A stretch of 64,000 bases of DNA, taken from assembly GCF_037102585.1 (NCBI RefSeq), contig NW_027043828.1, positions 310,001-374,000 of the forward strand. The letters run 5' to 3'. Both the position numbers and the translations under genes were made by a program. Under the pieces are notes generated by a model. That model saw only the letters and a program-made list of their open reading frames with translations, made no database searches and was not told where the DNA came from. This DNA is from Saccharomycopsis crataegensis (lineage: Eukaryota; Ascomycota; Saccharomycetes; Ascoideales; Saccharomycopsidaceae). This document shows, one piece after another, positions 18,661-30,250 of this stretch. The first letter of the stretch is position 1, and each line of letters begins with the position of its first letter.

Positions 18661-20639
18661 TGATGAATCAAAGCGATGATATTTACATCTAGGACAGATA
18701 AATCAATTAAAAATTACCCGGCCTTTTATTAGTGCTAAAATTACATGCATTGGTTCTTCGACATGCATGATTTTGTAAAACAGCACCCACCTCCTCATTG
18801 AAGTTGCTGTCTGAGGGCTTCCTGTTTGCCTTATTTTTACACCTCTATAGATAGTAAATTTGTTAGAATTCTACAGGTCTACAAAGTACTTTAATATATA
18901 AAGACGAAACAAACGCACTCACGTATAATGACAAACACTTTAGATAATAAAGTTAAATATAAGGACAGTAGTAAGGACAAACAGCACGACACCTAGCAAC
19001 CTTAAACCAATAATGGCTGTAAATATAATCTTGATAGCAACGACTATAATATTTATTAGTAGAGATCTAATGATCTGGTTCCTAGTATATGACCTACAGA
19101 CCCCTTGATTGTAGGATCTCGAACTTGTGAAAACAGAGCGCACTTTTATCAGAAGAGGTAATTATTGTGTATAGGTGTCCGGCGTTTTTCTTGTCGGAAA
19201 AACATTGTTTCACCATAGTACACAAAATCACATAAAGTACCCTTAAGTTAAGTGATAGACAAAATCAGACTATTGGAGCTTGCACTGTACTAAGAGCTAC
19301 ATTTCAACAAAATTCGCTCCTAAGCCTCCTGAATTGTAGCCACCTAATTCAAAAAATGTATAGTTACATATACCATTATTATCAAATATTTCGCAACTGA
19401 AATCCTCAAATTGCTTGTAATACTTCTATCGATACAGAAGGACAATAATTATCCCAAGAAATTTGCAATTGGTCATCATTAATGAATAAGAGTTGCAGTT
19501 TATAGTAATACATCATGGTTGTGTCTAAATAATATATATACTACATTATTCAGCAAGCATCCTCATCATCACTACATAAACCACATGTTATTATCTTTTT
19601 TTTTGTTTATTATTTTCCCTTTTGCCGAGAGCCACTGGGAATCTCAGCTTACAGAGCTCCATTTGAGTCAGTAGCTGCGAGAGTGTCCGGAATCCACCTG
19701 GACTGGATTCCGGACATTTTGGAGTCTGCTGACTCCAGTCCATCTAACATTCAGGGCCCAAGTATTGTTATAACAATTCATCATTCGTCAATGATGATGT
19801 AATTACTTCCTAATTCATTCTTCAATGAATATGTACCGCCTTGGTGGGTCCCGACACATTTCATTGTTATTAATGTGCTTCGCCAGTGCCACAAGCAGAG
19901 GAATCAGACTCATCCATTACAAGCAACAGAGGTTGAGGTCCATAAGTAGTAGTATAACGAGATAGTAACTAATATATTTGATTGACTGTCTAAGTTTCTC
20001 TAAAGATTGAACTACACTACAGGATCACACGATCCCTAAATAATAAACTTCCTTCCAAGAGAAGTGGAAGCTCCTTTGATGACTAAGTGAACTAACCTAC
20101 CACAGTTGTAGTGGTGCCAAAAATTACTAGTTTCTATTACGTCATGCTAGTTTTACTACTTGCTATTTATCTTATACCACATTCATGGAATCTGTTGAGT
20201 ACCATGAGGTCATACTTATATTATACCTTTAGCCTTATGTTTTTGGAATTAATTTCATTTTTTTTTTGAGTCCTAATATTAATAGCTGTATTGGGTTTGA
20301 GTGGTGTATATTATCATTCAAGACAGTTTTATAATTATTTTAATGTTTCTTCTATGTAAGTCTGTGGAAATTACCTTTTCCTATTTCCCTTTATGAATTT
20401 CAAAAATATATTGAAGGATTCAGCATCTGCAGCTGTTTATCTTGATAATATAATGAATTTTAAACGTTTAAGATATAAATTACAAATTTTAACATAGTCT
20501 ATATCAATTTGGCTTGATTATGAAGTTTCTATATAAAATGTGTGAGTTTCAGTACTCTTGCAGCATAGGTCATGCTCAAGGCATCATTATACTATTGTTA
20601 ATCCACTTCTGTAATGGTTTTGGTTACGTATTTTAAAAC
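18661..20639. other. Gene-free DNA with tandem hairpins
   Basis: Two kilobases without a credible gene. The one notable island is a GC-richer stretch at about 19620-19770. It contains a 13-bp perfect inverted repeat (19684-19696 with 19704-19716, loop CCTGGAC), immediately followed by a 7-bp one (19720-19726 with 19731-19737). Short frames elsewhere look random. Confidence 0.5.
19684..19737. repeat. Pair of adjacent perfect hairpins
   Basis: TGTCCGGAATCCA pairs with TGGATTCCGGACA across a 7-nt loop, then TGGAGTC pairs with GACTCCA across TGCT. Four bases separate them. The surrounding DNA is AT-rich, so two GC-rich perfect stems together are unlikely by chance. They could be a structured RNA, a protein site or a mobile-element end. 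Confidence 0.65.
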
Positions 20640-20860
20640 GGAACGTGATAGTTAATGTATATTAAAGTAGAACAAAATAAAAGAATAAGTGAAATAAACC
20701 CTATTTATCGGTGAGAAAAGGAAATGGGACAACAAGATGAAAAGAGTAAGAAGTAAATGAAGATGTCGGAGATAAGAAATAATAGAGAGACCAGGATTGG
20801 TGGAATAATGGAATGGGAAAAGAGTAAAAGGTAGATCAATACATAGATCATTACAACTTC
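20640..20860 (+). repeat. Dispersed repeat D, copy 1
   Basis: It contains GTATATTAAAG ... AAAAGAATAAGTGAAATAA and CCCTATTTAT ... GTGAGAAAAGGAAA. This is shared, diverged, with 55862-56100 in the same orientation (AAAAGAATAAAGGAAATAA, CCCTATTTGTAGTGAGAAAAG). Both copies go on to CGGAGATAA and a TAGAT ... ATTAC motif. No coding capacity; it may be an old LTR remnant. Confidence 0.45.
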
Positions 20861-21112
20861 TAGGATGCATTATTTCACTAATGATCCTTCGTAGCCCTTC
20901 GAAGAATTCCCTTTTAGGTTCTTGCACATGCCAGGATATTCTATTTCTTCCTATCATCTTCTATTATCTTCTATTATCTTTTAGAACTATTAGATAGTTG
21001 TAAGAGAAGATCGAACTACTTAAATAGAGAGATCTTTCTCGTTTTTCCATTTCATTATTCTTATTTTAGAGGATACGCTTAAGCCTTTACACAGTATATA
21101 AACTTACTTTAA

Positions 21113-21275
21113 TGTAACATATACCACCAGTATTGTTCATTCATTACCTAATCAATTATTTCTTATCTTATTCCTTATCTCATAACTACTATTCTATACT
21201 CATTATCTATTTGAAGATGTACTAAACCCCTCATTCCCTATATACTATTTTAATAAAAAATCAAGTTAATATTAC
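21113..21275 (+). repeat. LTR-like dispersed repeat T, copy 1
   Basis: It starts TGTAACATATACCACCAG and ends AAATCAAGTTAATATTAC. A shorter relative at 34063-34174 has the same ends (TGTAACAT ... AATATTACA), with interiors that differ by gaps. TG...CA termini and the short inverted ends TGTAA/TTACA suggest a solo LTR of an old retroelement. No clear target duplication was found. Confidence 0.5.
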
Positions 21276-21503
21276 GTTTAACAATTTATTTTATTTCATT
21301 CGACACAACCATTGGTAGGTCGAATTATGGTATAAGACTCTCAATCAGTCGATTAATGAAACCAAGCTTATATTACAACTCTTTTTCTAACACAAACATC
21401 GCTGTAAGAAACTCTAGATGTAAGCAGAATAATTTTAAAATTAGGGATTTGAAATAGAAATAGTGCAAAAAAGTTAGTCACCGTATATGTGGTTCTATTA
21501 CAT

Positions 21504-21575
21504 TGCCGGCCCCAGGAATCGAACCTGGGTCTAGTCGGCCACAACGACTCGTACTGACCACTATACTAGGCCGGC
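21504..21575 (-). tRNA. tRNA-His(GUG)
   Basis: The complement reads GCCGGCCTAGTATAGTGG, then the anticodon arm AGTCG-TTGTGGC-CGACT (anticodon GTG), T arm GGTTCGATTCC, and a 7-bp acceptor stem closing with GGCCGGC and discriminator A. Total 72 nt, no intron. The TTAGTATAGTGG-type D arm is typical of yeast tRNA-His. A LINE element starts within about 15 bp of its 5' end. Confidence 0.93.
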
Positions 21576-21588
21576 GGACGTTAGTTTT

Positions 21589-24165
21589 GTGTTACAATCA
21601 GTGTGCAAGGGCACACTAGATTCTGGAATCAAGTGGTGGTCAAGTCCTGATAGTTATAAGAAACAAAGTATTAATTACTCAACTGATCCTACAAATGATC
21701 CCCCAAAGTCCTTTACTAGAGATTCATCCCCCTCCGTGGCTGATAATGTCGATATGTCTTCTCAAGGCGACCATCAAGGTCGTGACAACAAAAACGCTGA
21801 AATTCATGAAAACAGCGTCGAAAAACCACCGGAAAATGACGAAGATGAATCTTTTGACGATGAAAGTTCCAATTATGGAAGCGATTATTCTTCAAATGAT
21901 TCAAGGGATGAGGAAAACGCGGTAGAAAACCCAAATCTGCCCGCCGCAACCCAAATTTATTCTTCGATTGCTAATCAAATCGATCCTGCATTATTAGGTA
22001 ATCAATCACCTAAGCACGCAACGGCCCCTCAACATGGAGAAGTTGAGGATGCGAACTTGGAAAAAAAAAACACCAAAAAAAATGAAAAATCCACCATAAA
22101 CTCCGAAAAAAACGTAGAAAACTCCACTGAAAACCAATCTGAAAAAAAACAAAAAACCCAAAAAACCCAAAACGCCTTTATTAGTTCCACCTCCGCCCGT
22201 TCCTTCGCCTCCGTTGTCGCTTCTACTCTTGCCCCAGAAGAAATGAAAAATTCTTCTACGACCACGGTCAACCCCTTTAATGGGAGGAAAGAAATCGACA
22301 GGGAAAATGACCCTCTTTTCCGAAAATTCGCTAACGCGTTTTACTGGCCTTTCCTCATCAAGGACCTCAAGTTCTACTACAGGGAAGTGTTGGAGCACTT
22401 CATTGAATGCTACAACAATAATGATCATATTTATCAATCTACACTATATAAAATCCGTCCAGATGATCCAGACAGAATGATGGAATATCATAATACTTTG
22501 TTCATTGTTGAGTACTTTAGCCAACAATCTAGAACAAAGATTGACATGGAAATGAAACGTCTTGCAGGTCTTACCACCAATGAAAAATTACAGCTCTTCA
22601 GACAAATTTACAAATTGAACCAAGGTAATTTGCATTTCAAAATCCCAAAACCATTGATGCAAGGAAGCTCCGCAGAAATCCAATTGGCTCTCATTAAATT
22701 CGCTTTGATGGACCTAGCTAATCAACAACAACAGCTCCTTGAATCTGGGAACATCGAGGAAACTGAACGTCATCAAAGAACAAAATTGGAGTATGATTTA
22801 AGACATTCCCAGGAAGTCATTTATATCAACTCTGATGAAAATGAAATTGTCATTCCTGGAAGTTTTTTCCCTGATTTCCCTCTGCCAGACGACAAATTCA
22901 AAAAAAGAAAAATATCATTCATCAATCATATCAATGAGTTTTTACAAATAAGCACTGAAACCACAACTTATAAACCCAAAATTGTGATTGACGAATATGT
23001 TGAACGTCATTTTATTGAAATCGAAGTCCAAACTAGTAACAGAGATGCTTTAAACGACATATTGGAGTCCCACTTCCAACAACATAAGATCCCATACGAT
23101 GCCTTTAATTTTGTTGATTTGCAAGCTTGCATAACATCTGACCCCTTCCAAAGAAATAGATTCTATGGTATGATAAACTTGGAAAAAGATACAGAACTAC
23201 CAATTATCTCATCCAAGATTTTGAAAATCAAACTCTTGACCCATTGTTTCCACTGTACTAGCTGTGGTTCCAGGAAGCATACCAAGTTCTCTTGTCCTGA
23301 GCGGAACTGTATCATCTGTAAAAAACCAGGCCACATTGGACCAGAATGCCCAATTAAACGTCATTCTAAGAAAACCAAGATCACCCCACAAAAAGAATCC
23401 CTGAATCAAAATGTTGCACATGAAGCAAATAGCTCCTTCAAAGTTGTTACTGGAAAGAAGAGAACCATTTTGAACAGAGACTCAAAACTACAACCAAACA
23501 GAAAGGACCGTTCCCAAAGACAAGTTCCAGATAAGCAGGTTGGGCAAAACCCATTCAATGTCTTAGCTGGAGATACTTCGGAATTGGATATTACGGAACC
23601 CGGCGTGGAAGCTGAAGGGAACAACACCAACCAGCCATCTCAAAAGACTGAGAAACCCCAAAAATCATCCACAAATACATCCCCATCATTTACCAGTTCC
23701 AATCCTACCCAACCAAGACATTCATCCCCAAAACCATTATCCCCAGTCTCATCCCATTCAACCACAAAATCCAACACCATCTATTCTCAACATGACACCT
23801 CCCCAATTCTCGCGCCAAAAACTCCAGCCAAGGAACCCTCCTCCACTCCTAACAAGAGTTCTCATAACCTGAGTTCTAAGACCCGGAGGACATCTCAAAA
23901 TACAACTGTTCACCAGAGCAACCAAGACCTGGAACGGCTGACTAAGGGAAGCCTGAAAGCCGACAAACATGATGGAGAACCGGTAAATTTACTGGCTTTC
24001 CTCGATGAACACTATTCAAGCAATGACGATGATGACTCAGATTATGAACCAGATGATCACCAGAGTGATCACATTGAAATTGACTCCCTGGATAATCCGA
24101 ATGATGATGATGATAATGACGATGATGAGCTGATATCAGATATCAGCATAAATGAATCCAATTAA
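21589..24165 (+). CDS. LINE ORF1 protein (RNA-binding, CCHC zinc knuckles)
   Basis: The frame is open through 858 codons, but the first in-frame ATG is codon 55. The motif NYSTDPTNDPP, which sits near the N-terminus of the related ORF1 at 30250-31890, occurs upstream of it at about codons 29-39. The annotated left end is therefore only the start of the open frame. An acidic/Lys-rich N-terminal half precedes a conserved middle. Two zinc knuckles follow: CTSCGSRKHTKFSC and CIICKKPGHIGPEC at about 563-592. The C-terminal third is Ser/Pro-rich and ends in an Asp-rich tail. LINE ORF1 proteins bind element RNA; this is family knowledge. Confidence 0.8.
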   Translation: MLQSVCKGTLDSGIKWWSSPDSYKKQSINYSTDPTNDPPKSFTRDSSPSVADNVDMSSQGDHQGRDNKNAEIHENSVEKPPENDEDESFDDESSNYGSDYSSNDSRDEENAVENPNLPAATQIYSSIANQIDPALLGNQSPKHATAPQHGEVEDANLEKKNTKKNEKSTINSEKNVENSTENQSEKKQKTQKTQNAFISSTSARSFASVVASTLAPEEMKNSSTTTVNPFNGRKEIDRENDPLFRKFANAFYWPFLIKDLKFYYREVLEHFIECYNNNDHIYQSTLYKIRPDDPDRMMEYHNTLFIVEYFSQQSRTKIDMEMKRLAGLTTNEKLQLFRQIYKLNQGNLHFKIPKPLMQGSSAEIQLALIKFALMDLANQQQQLLESGNIEETERHQRTKLEYDLRHSQEVIYINSDENEIVIPGSFFPDFPLPDDKFKKRKISFINHINEFLQISTETTTYKPKIVIDEYVERHFIEIEVQTSNRDALNDILESHFQQHKIPYDAFNFVDLQACITSDPFQRNRFYGMINLEKDTELPIISSKILKIKLLTHCFHCTSCGSRKHTKFSCPERNCIICKKPGHIGPECPIKRHSKKTKITPQKESLNQNVAHEANSSFKVVTGKKRTILNRDSKLQPNRKDRSQRQVPDKQVGQNPFNVLAGDTSELDITEPGVEAEGNNTNQPSQKTEKPQKSSTNTSPSFTSSNPTQPRHSSPKPLSPVSSHSTTKSNTIYSQHDTSPILAPKTPAKEPSSTPNKSSHNLSSKTRRTSQNTTVHQSNQDLERLTKGSLKADKHDGEPVNLLAFLDEHYSSNDDDDSDYEPDDHQSDHIEIDSLDNPNDDDDNDDDELISDISINESN

Positions 24166-24167
24166 TC

Positions 24168-27100
24168 ATGACTACCCATAAGAAATCCTTCAATCTAATA
24201 TCTCAAAATATTCAGAGATATCATTTCACCTCCCAACATCACCTCTCCAAATACAACAAACAGCACATCCTTTTCTTTCAAGAACTTCCGAAAGACTGTG
24301 AGGCTTTGATCCGAAACTTCCATCAACATTCCTTTCATGTAAATAATTCCCCTTACCCTCGAGCGGCTATACTATTGAGAAATATCCCCTCCATGGGCAC
24401 GGTAATACTAAAAAATTTCATTTCCGATAAACTTGAGTCACATCTAACCGGATACCTTACTGATCTAGTAATATCTTGGAATGATGGCAAAACTCTATTA
24501 TTTTTGATAAACCTATACAACCCAACTGGACAACAAAAAGCCCAATTGACTATTCATTCCCAGTTGCACCAGCTACTCGGTGAGTTGTTGGGCCATTTGG
24601 CTATCAAATACCCAAACTCACACATCGAAATAGTGGTTGGAGGAGATTTCAACAATATCTTAGAAATTCCAAAATCAAAAAAAAATAAAAAAATTCTGAA
24701 ACATCTAAAAAAACTAAACGATTTCATTGAATGCTTCAATCTCAAAGACGCTTTCTACCTCCTGCTGTCCAAAGGTCTCCCTTCCACTAACCGAGCCTCA
24801 AACGGTAAAAATCGTCGCTTAGATCGATTTTATATTTCTGAGGGTTTGTTGGAGAATACTGCTCTTAGCCAGACAAATACCCTTGGTACTATTTCCACAC
24901 ATGACGAAATTAGCATCAAATTTGCCCTCTCCTTTAATTTAGTGCAACTAGGACCAAAGCGTTTCAAATTGCACAACCAACTAATACCATTTATTGCTAA
25001 CTCCAAGAAGTTATCACAATTGCCATCCATATCCCATTTGATTGCAGAGATCCGACTGTTAGCACCACTAACAAAAACGGCATTGAACTCTCTCCAACGC
25101 AGTGACCCATCTATTTTACCTGACCCTTATGAAAGATTGAACTCTGTTTTTAAACAGAACCCAAACACAAATCCAATTGATGCTTTTGTCATTGCTGGAG
25201 ATAGGAAACTCACCGATATTCAAGATTTATTGGCCCATGCCACGTCCTATTACAAGGACATTTTTTCTGCTAAAGACTACCATGATCCGAATGCCATTCG
25301 CCAATACCTCCTAACGACGATCTCTTCCAGGAAACTAATGGCCCACGAAGCTATACAGTTAGATAACCCAATTATCGAACTGGAGATCAAGGACGCAATA
25401 TGGCAGGCAAACTCAAAGAGTGAGCCTGGTCCTGATGGAATCCCTTATACATTCTATAAGGAAGCCTGGGAAAACATTAAGCATATCCTCCTCCAAGAAT
25501 TCAACACTATCCTTTCCGCTGGGTCAATCCCTATTGACTATAGTCTGGTTTTGATTACATTAATCCTCAAACCCAGGAAAAATAAAGAGTTTTTACCCAA
25601 TTATAGGCCAATCTCATTAATTAACACTAATATGCGCATCCTCGCTATAGTGTTAAACAACCGATTACTCAAATTCATCCCTCAGCTTGTGGGTTCCGAA
25701 CAAACTGGTTTCGTCCCAGGACGTACGTCCTTCGAGCAAATTGCTGCTTTCAAAGAAGTCTTCCACTCAATGAGACCAGAATCCAACCTTTTTCAATTGC
25801 TGCGCACCTCCAAAATCCTTGTGGCTGACTTTCAAAAGGCTTTTGATAGTATCTCGCATGCATACCTAGACCACCTCTTCCAAATTCTAAACCTTGGTAC
25901 AAATTTTCGCCGATTACTAATAAACATCTTGAAATCAGCAACTGCTTCCATAATGATCAACAACTTTCATGGTCCGCTATTTAAGTTAGCCTCGGGCACC
26001 TTACAGGGCAATCCAATAAGCCCCAGTATCTTTCTCTTGGCCATACAACCTTTATTAGAAAATATTCAAACAAAAAATCATGGCATAAAATTAGAAGTCC
26101 GGAATGAATTGACCATTTCCATGCAACCACTGGGTAAAGACTTTGCCATCCAGAATCCCATGAACCCCGATATCCTGATAAAGGTCACAGCATTTGCTGA
26201 TGATGTCACCATATTTGTAAAAGATGACACTGAATTATTCACCACCCTCCAATACATCAAGGACTTTGAAAAATATTCAGGCAGTACCCTTAGCACCGAT
26301 AAATCCAAGCTATACCATACAGCCGAATATCATCGCACCTTTGGACCCTTGACAAAACTACCCTATGAACAGGTCCCTGTCTTTACCTCCACTCCCTCAA
26401 TAGTGTACTTGGGTATTCCACTAAACACACCACTACATCAAGATCAGGTATTGAAAAACATCAAATACAAATATTATCTCACACAAATGCACCATCTCAG
26501 CTTAGCGGAAAAGGTATTGGGGTACAATACTTACATTATCCCTAAACTCTTATATCGTGCAATGCATCAGCCCCTTTCTAACTCTACCACCACTAAGATT
26601 GAGGAATCATTTCAACACCTTTGTCGCAGGATTGGCAGCCTATCCCTTTCCACCCTCAAAACTTCCACCCAGATGGGAGGATATGGAATGCTCGATCTCA
26701 AAAACCACTTCCTATATCGGTACGCACACGTCATATACCAACTACTAACATCCCTGGAAAAATATTTATATCACCAAATCTTGAGATATAAAATCCAATA
26801 CGCCATTAACACCCAAATCCAAGTGGAATCTCTACTTGATCAATACCAAAAATCTCAACTCCATCCAGAATCTCACTTTCAAAGAATTGGAAGTATGATT
26901 GACAGAAACTCCATCCAAACACATATATGGTACTTTCCGTTACTTGGCTACCAACTCTCATATCCTGGCAGCTCCACCAAGAAAATTACCCTTTCTGACA
27001 TTGTCAAAAGCAACATTTTCTCACTAGAAGAGAAAAAATACCTCAAATCATGGTCGATTTTATTTGATCTAGAGAACCAGGGAAAAACAAGGTATCACAG

Positions 27101-27726
27101 ATGCAGAAGATTGAAGATTGAAGATTGAAGATATCCAGGACAATTTAGCAAAACCAGTACCAGAGAAATACAAGGCCCACCATCAAAAAATGTTCACTTT
27201 TGATTTTAAGAACGGCAGCAAACAGGAACAACTCAAACGAGACGTCTCCAAAGCATCAACAACATTGACCAAAATCACATACCCCCTGGAGCCACAACAA
27301 AGAAAATTTTGGAAACAGATTAACCAGATCAAAAGGTGGGTACCGGGTTCAATGGAGAACCTCCACCTCATGATGTTGGGGCTCACATTGTTCAAATCAA
27401 CAAATTCCCGTTGCCATGTTTGTAATTTTCCTCCAGAAAATTGGAACACCAACCCCAGGGATCCTGACCATATCAAGCAAGCCTACATCACCCATTACTA
27501 CATAAATTGCACAGTATCAAGAAACTTATGGAAAATATTAAAAATGGGAATATCTCAAACATGGGATAACATCATATTGCATCAACATCAGAAACAAACT
27601 ATGATAAAATTGGATCGCTTCGCTTATTACATTGAAAAATATAATAGGGTACGAAGGTCAAATAATGCAGATTGGACTAATCAATCAATGAAAACATTAT
27701 TATATCTTATTACAGCGGTCTACTAA
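24168..27726 (+). pseudogene. LINE ORF2 (endonuclease-reverse transcriptase), frameshifted near its end
   Basis: From the ATG at 24168 the frame runs 986 codons to 27128. The remaining ~200 residues, with the C-terminal zinc motif, continue in another frame at 27118-27726. Endonuclease: SQNIQRYH, FFQELPKD, GGDFNN with D160, RLDRFYIS, THDEIS. Reverse transcriptase: NYRPISLINTNMRI, ADFQKAFDS (D554), LQGNPISPS and FADD at 676-679. The C-terminal part has CHVC ... H ... C, as in L1 ORF2. At the break the 7-mer ATTGAAG occurs three times; two copies would match the spacing of the related fragments, so slippage is the likely cause. The rest looks intact. Confidence 0.85.
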
Positions 27727-27976
27727 AAAATTAAAATAACCATAAAACAAAATAAAAATAAAATAAAAATAATATTAAAAATAAAAATAAAAATAGTCAA
27801 TATCTTAAAGGGGGTTTTTAGTGAGTAGAAATCTCACACTGTTGAATATTAATTTAAAAAAATTGAAATTCTTCGTCTTTTGAAGATTTTCCTCCTCAAA
27901 ACCAAGAACAAGTTTATATAATTATATACTTATGAGATTTAATATAAATCGAAATTATTGGAAAAAAAAAAAAAAA

Positions 27977-28984
27977 GGTGGTGGCGGTTAATATTAGGTG
28001 ACCAGATCAATATCAAGAATAAGAGAGACAGCAGGTCCATACTCAACCAGGTTATAAATCTTCCAATGTTCACCACAGCGGAAAAATGTGCTTTTGTGGC
28101 TTGGTATAAATTATTGTCCAAACCAATATCTCAACAACAAACATTGAACCCAATGAATATCAAACACTCAGACCTTGCCAAGTCCATTCAAGACGGTATA
28201 CCAACTATCTATCAAATGAAGATCCCAAAACTGGTCATGGAGTTTGAACACAAACAGGGAAGCAAGAAAAAAAGAGCCAGAATTGATAAACATAAATTAT
28301 CCACCACTTTAACCAATATCCAAGAAGTCACCCAAACGAAACAAAACTCTTTCTGGAAGAGACTCCACAAATACCAACATAATAGCCCTGGTTACTTTGA
28401 AAACATACACATATTCCACTTAGGTGCTGAACAATTTTTTTACCAACATAGAAAATGTCACTATTGCGGGCTCGAAACCGTCTCTCAAGACCAACAACAT
28501 GAATCACCAGAACTCCAAGTCAAGATCAAAATGACCCATTTCCTAATTCAATGCCCATTATCAACCGAGTTATGGTCAAGATTGAAAATCCCAATTCCAT
28601 TAGCATGGAATAACTTAATCGCTCCCAATCATTCAGAATCAACAATCAAAAAGATCGACCGCTATCTATGCTATCAACGCAAACTCTCACGCCTAAGATA
28701 TCATAACCAAATTGATTGGAACACATCAATTAACAACTTGATTTATATCATTACTACTGGGAGCTGAATAGTCGATCAAAACAAACAAGAAAAAAAAAAA
28801 TTAACAAAAACAATAACAAAAAAAACATTTTATTTAAATACTAATAATTATCACTAAAGGGTTTTTCACCATAGGATATGGTTTTCCCTAACATATATAA
28901 TGAGCATTAGCTTATAAGATTTTACATAGATATATATAATTATATATTTATTAATAAATCGAACTTTGAAGGAAAAAAAAAAAA
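27977..28984 (+). mobile_element. 5'-truncated LINE fragment, LINE-2
   Basis: It begins directly at the poly(A) of LINE-1 and keeps only the last ~260 codons of an ORF2 (to the stop at 28765-28767), a 3' UTR and poly(A) 28973-28984. Landmarks: GSKKKRARIDKHKLSTTL, NIHIFHLGAEQF and CHYCGLE ... H ... C. These parallel the LINE-1 C-terminus but differ widely in sequence, so this is a separate subfamily. Its 3' UTR keeps the AAAGGGTTTTT motif seen at 27808 in LINE-1. Confidence 0.85.
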
Positions 28985-29015
28985 GGAATCTTGTCTTTAA
29001 AAAAAAAAGGAATTC

Positions 29016-29156
29016 AATTCTTAAAGCAAGGAGTGTGAGGTTGTGAGAAAGTTATAGTATTTTACTTACCTATTAGAAAGACCGGCATGAAATGCCCGGC
29101 TTGCATGTTATTTAGAACCTCTGTGACTCGTTAATATACAATTCATTCATTCACCA
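29016..29156 (+). repeat. Repeat R, copy 1 (about 140 bp)
   Basis: It reads AATTCTTAAAGCAAGGAG ... GACCGGCATGAAATGCCCGG ... GTGACTCGTTAATATAC and ends in ATTC units plus ACCA. It is nearly identical to the inverted copy at 32278-32426 (one base change and a different number of ATTC units). The distal part recurs at 17161-17207. It is not a known tRNA or rRNA; CCGGCATGAAATGCCCGG could form a hairpin. Confidence 0.75.
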
Positions 29157-30250
29157 ACTGATACTTATCCATTTTTGTCACCATTCCCATTTGAGATTGC
29201 TGATGAAAATTTTCAATTGACATATTTGGGGATAACTATTGGGCCATCAGTGACATTTTGGCCCGAAACATTGCAGCGTGACCTCTATATCAAGTACAAG
29301 TTATCAAACATGACCAGCTTGCTGATTCAATCAAAAATAGAAGCATTCAACACATATATTGCCTCTAAGTTCTATTACAAAGAACTACACCAACCTTTGT
29401 TACCCAATCAGTTGAATCAAATTGACACATCGATTAAGTTATTGGTCAAGCAAGATACACCTATTTCTTTGAATACACTCAAGACACACAACAACAAAGG
29501 CGGTTTCTCAATGATTGATTTAAAGTCTCAACTCCAACACCGAAGAGCCAAAATTTTCCAGGATTTGTTTTTGGATAATCACACTAAATATAACCAGATA
29601 TTACGTTTTAAAATCCAATCAAGTATCAATAACATCATTCAAAAAACATCACCAACAAAATCACCAAAGGATGACTATATCAAAACTCATTATTGGTGGG
29701 TGGTATTACTTGAACTAGCGGATGACATTGAGAATACCAATGATTTAATTTCCTTAGAAGTTATGAATAGCAGCACATTCTCAGATGCTGAACGGACAGC
29801 GTACTGGGATTTCAGAAAAGTTCTTGGTATAAAGAAACGTACAATCAGGTTGAAGCCTATGAAGATTGGAATTGAAGATTTAAAAAATTCAATTGAAAAA
29901 GGGATTCCTGAAAAATATCAACAACACATTCCAATTAGAATTAAGGATTTTGACCATACTAAAGGAAGTAAAAAACAAAGTGAAAAACAAGATGTCAACA
30001 AGATGTCAAAAACACTCAAGGATATTACTGGGGTGAATCAGAAACAAGTTGATAACTTTTGGCATAACCTCAAAAAATTCAACCAACATTTCCCGGGGAA
30101 ATATCAAAATATTCACATCTTTCATTTGGGCATTGAAAATCACAATTACGTAAATAATCATTGTGACTATTGCAGCAAAAAATTAACCAGATATGATGAA
30201 CCCCAATATGCCCCAAAGGAAATTCAATATGAAATCATGAAGCACCATCT
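29157..30250 (+). mobile_element. LINE ORF2 fragment, LINE-3 (both ends lost)
   Basis: It begins within ORF2, at the equivalent of LINE-1 YLGIPL (here LTYLGITIG), right after repeat R. It runs open for about 360 codons through QNIHIFHLG and CDYC ... HH ... C. It then stops at about 30250, where it abuts the 3' side of an ORF1 on the other strand. No 3' UTR or poly(A). It is related to LINE-1 and LINE-2 but is not a copy of either. Confidence 0.82.

Larger units (their letters stand above)
21577..27976 (+). mobile_element. L1-clade (Zorro-like) LINE, near full length, LINE-1
   Basis: A non-LTR retrotransposon of about 6.4 kb carries ORF1 (zinc-knuckle protein), ORF2 (APE endonuclease + reverse transcriptase + C-terminal CCHC), a 3' UTR and a 15-nt poly(A) at 27962-27976. 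ORF1 ends TAA two bases before the ORF2 ATG. The organisation fits the L1-clade Zorro elements described in Candida albicans. ORF2 is interrupted by a 7-bp slippage near 27110-27130. The 5' end lies at most about 15 bp upstream of the tRNA-His gene. ORF1 has no ATG before its conserved N-terminal motif, so the 5' end is probably truncated. Confidence 0.88.

Noticed and set aside
19060-19145. Possible tRNA-like CTCGAACTTG near 19125
   Set aside because: No acceptor stem, D arm or anticodon arm could be fitted.
22006-22437. 143-codon complement frame inside LINE ORF1
   Set aside because: Produced by the Lys/Asn-rich coding strand; hydrophobic low-complexity product.
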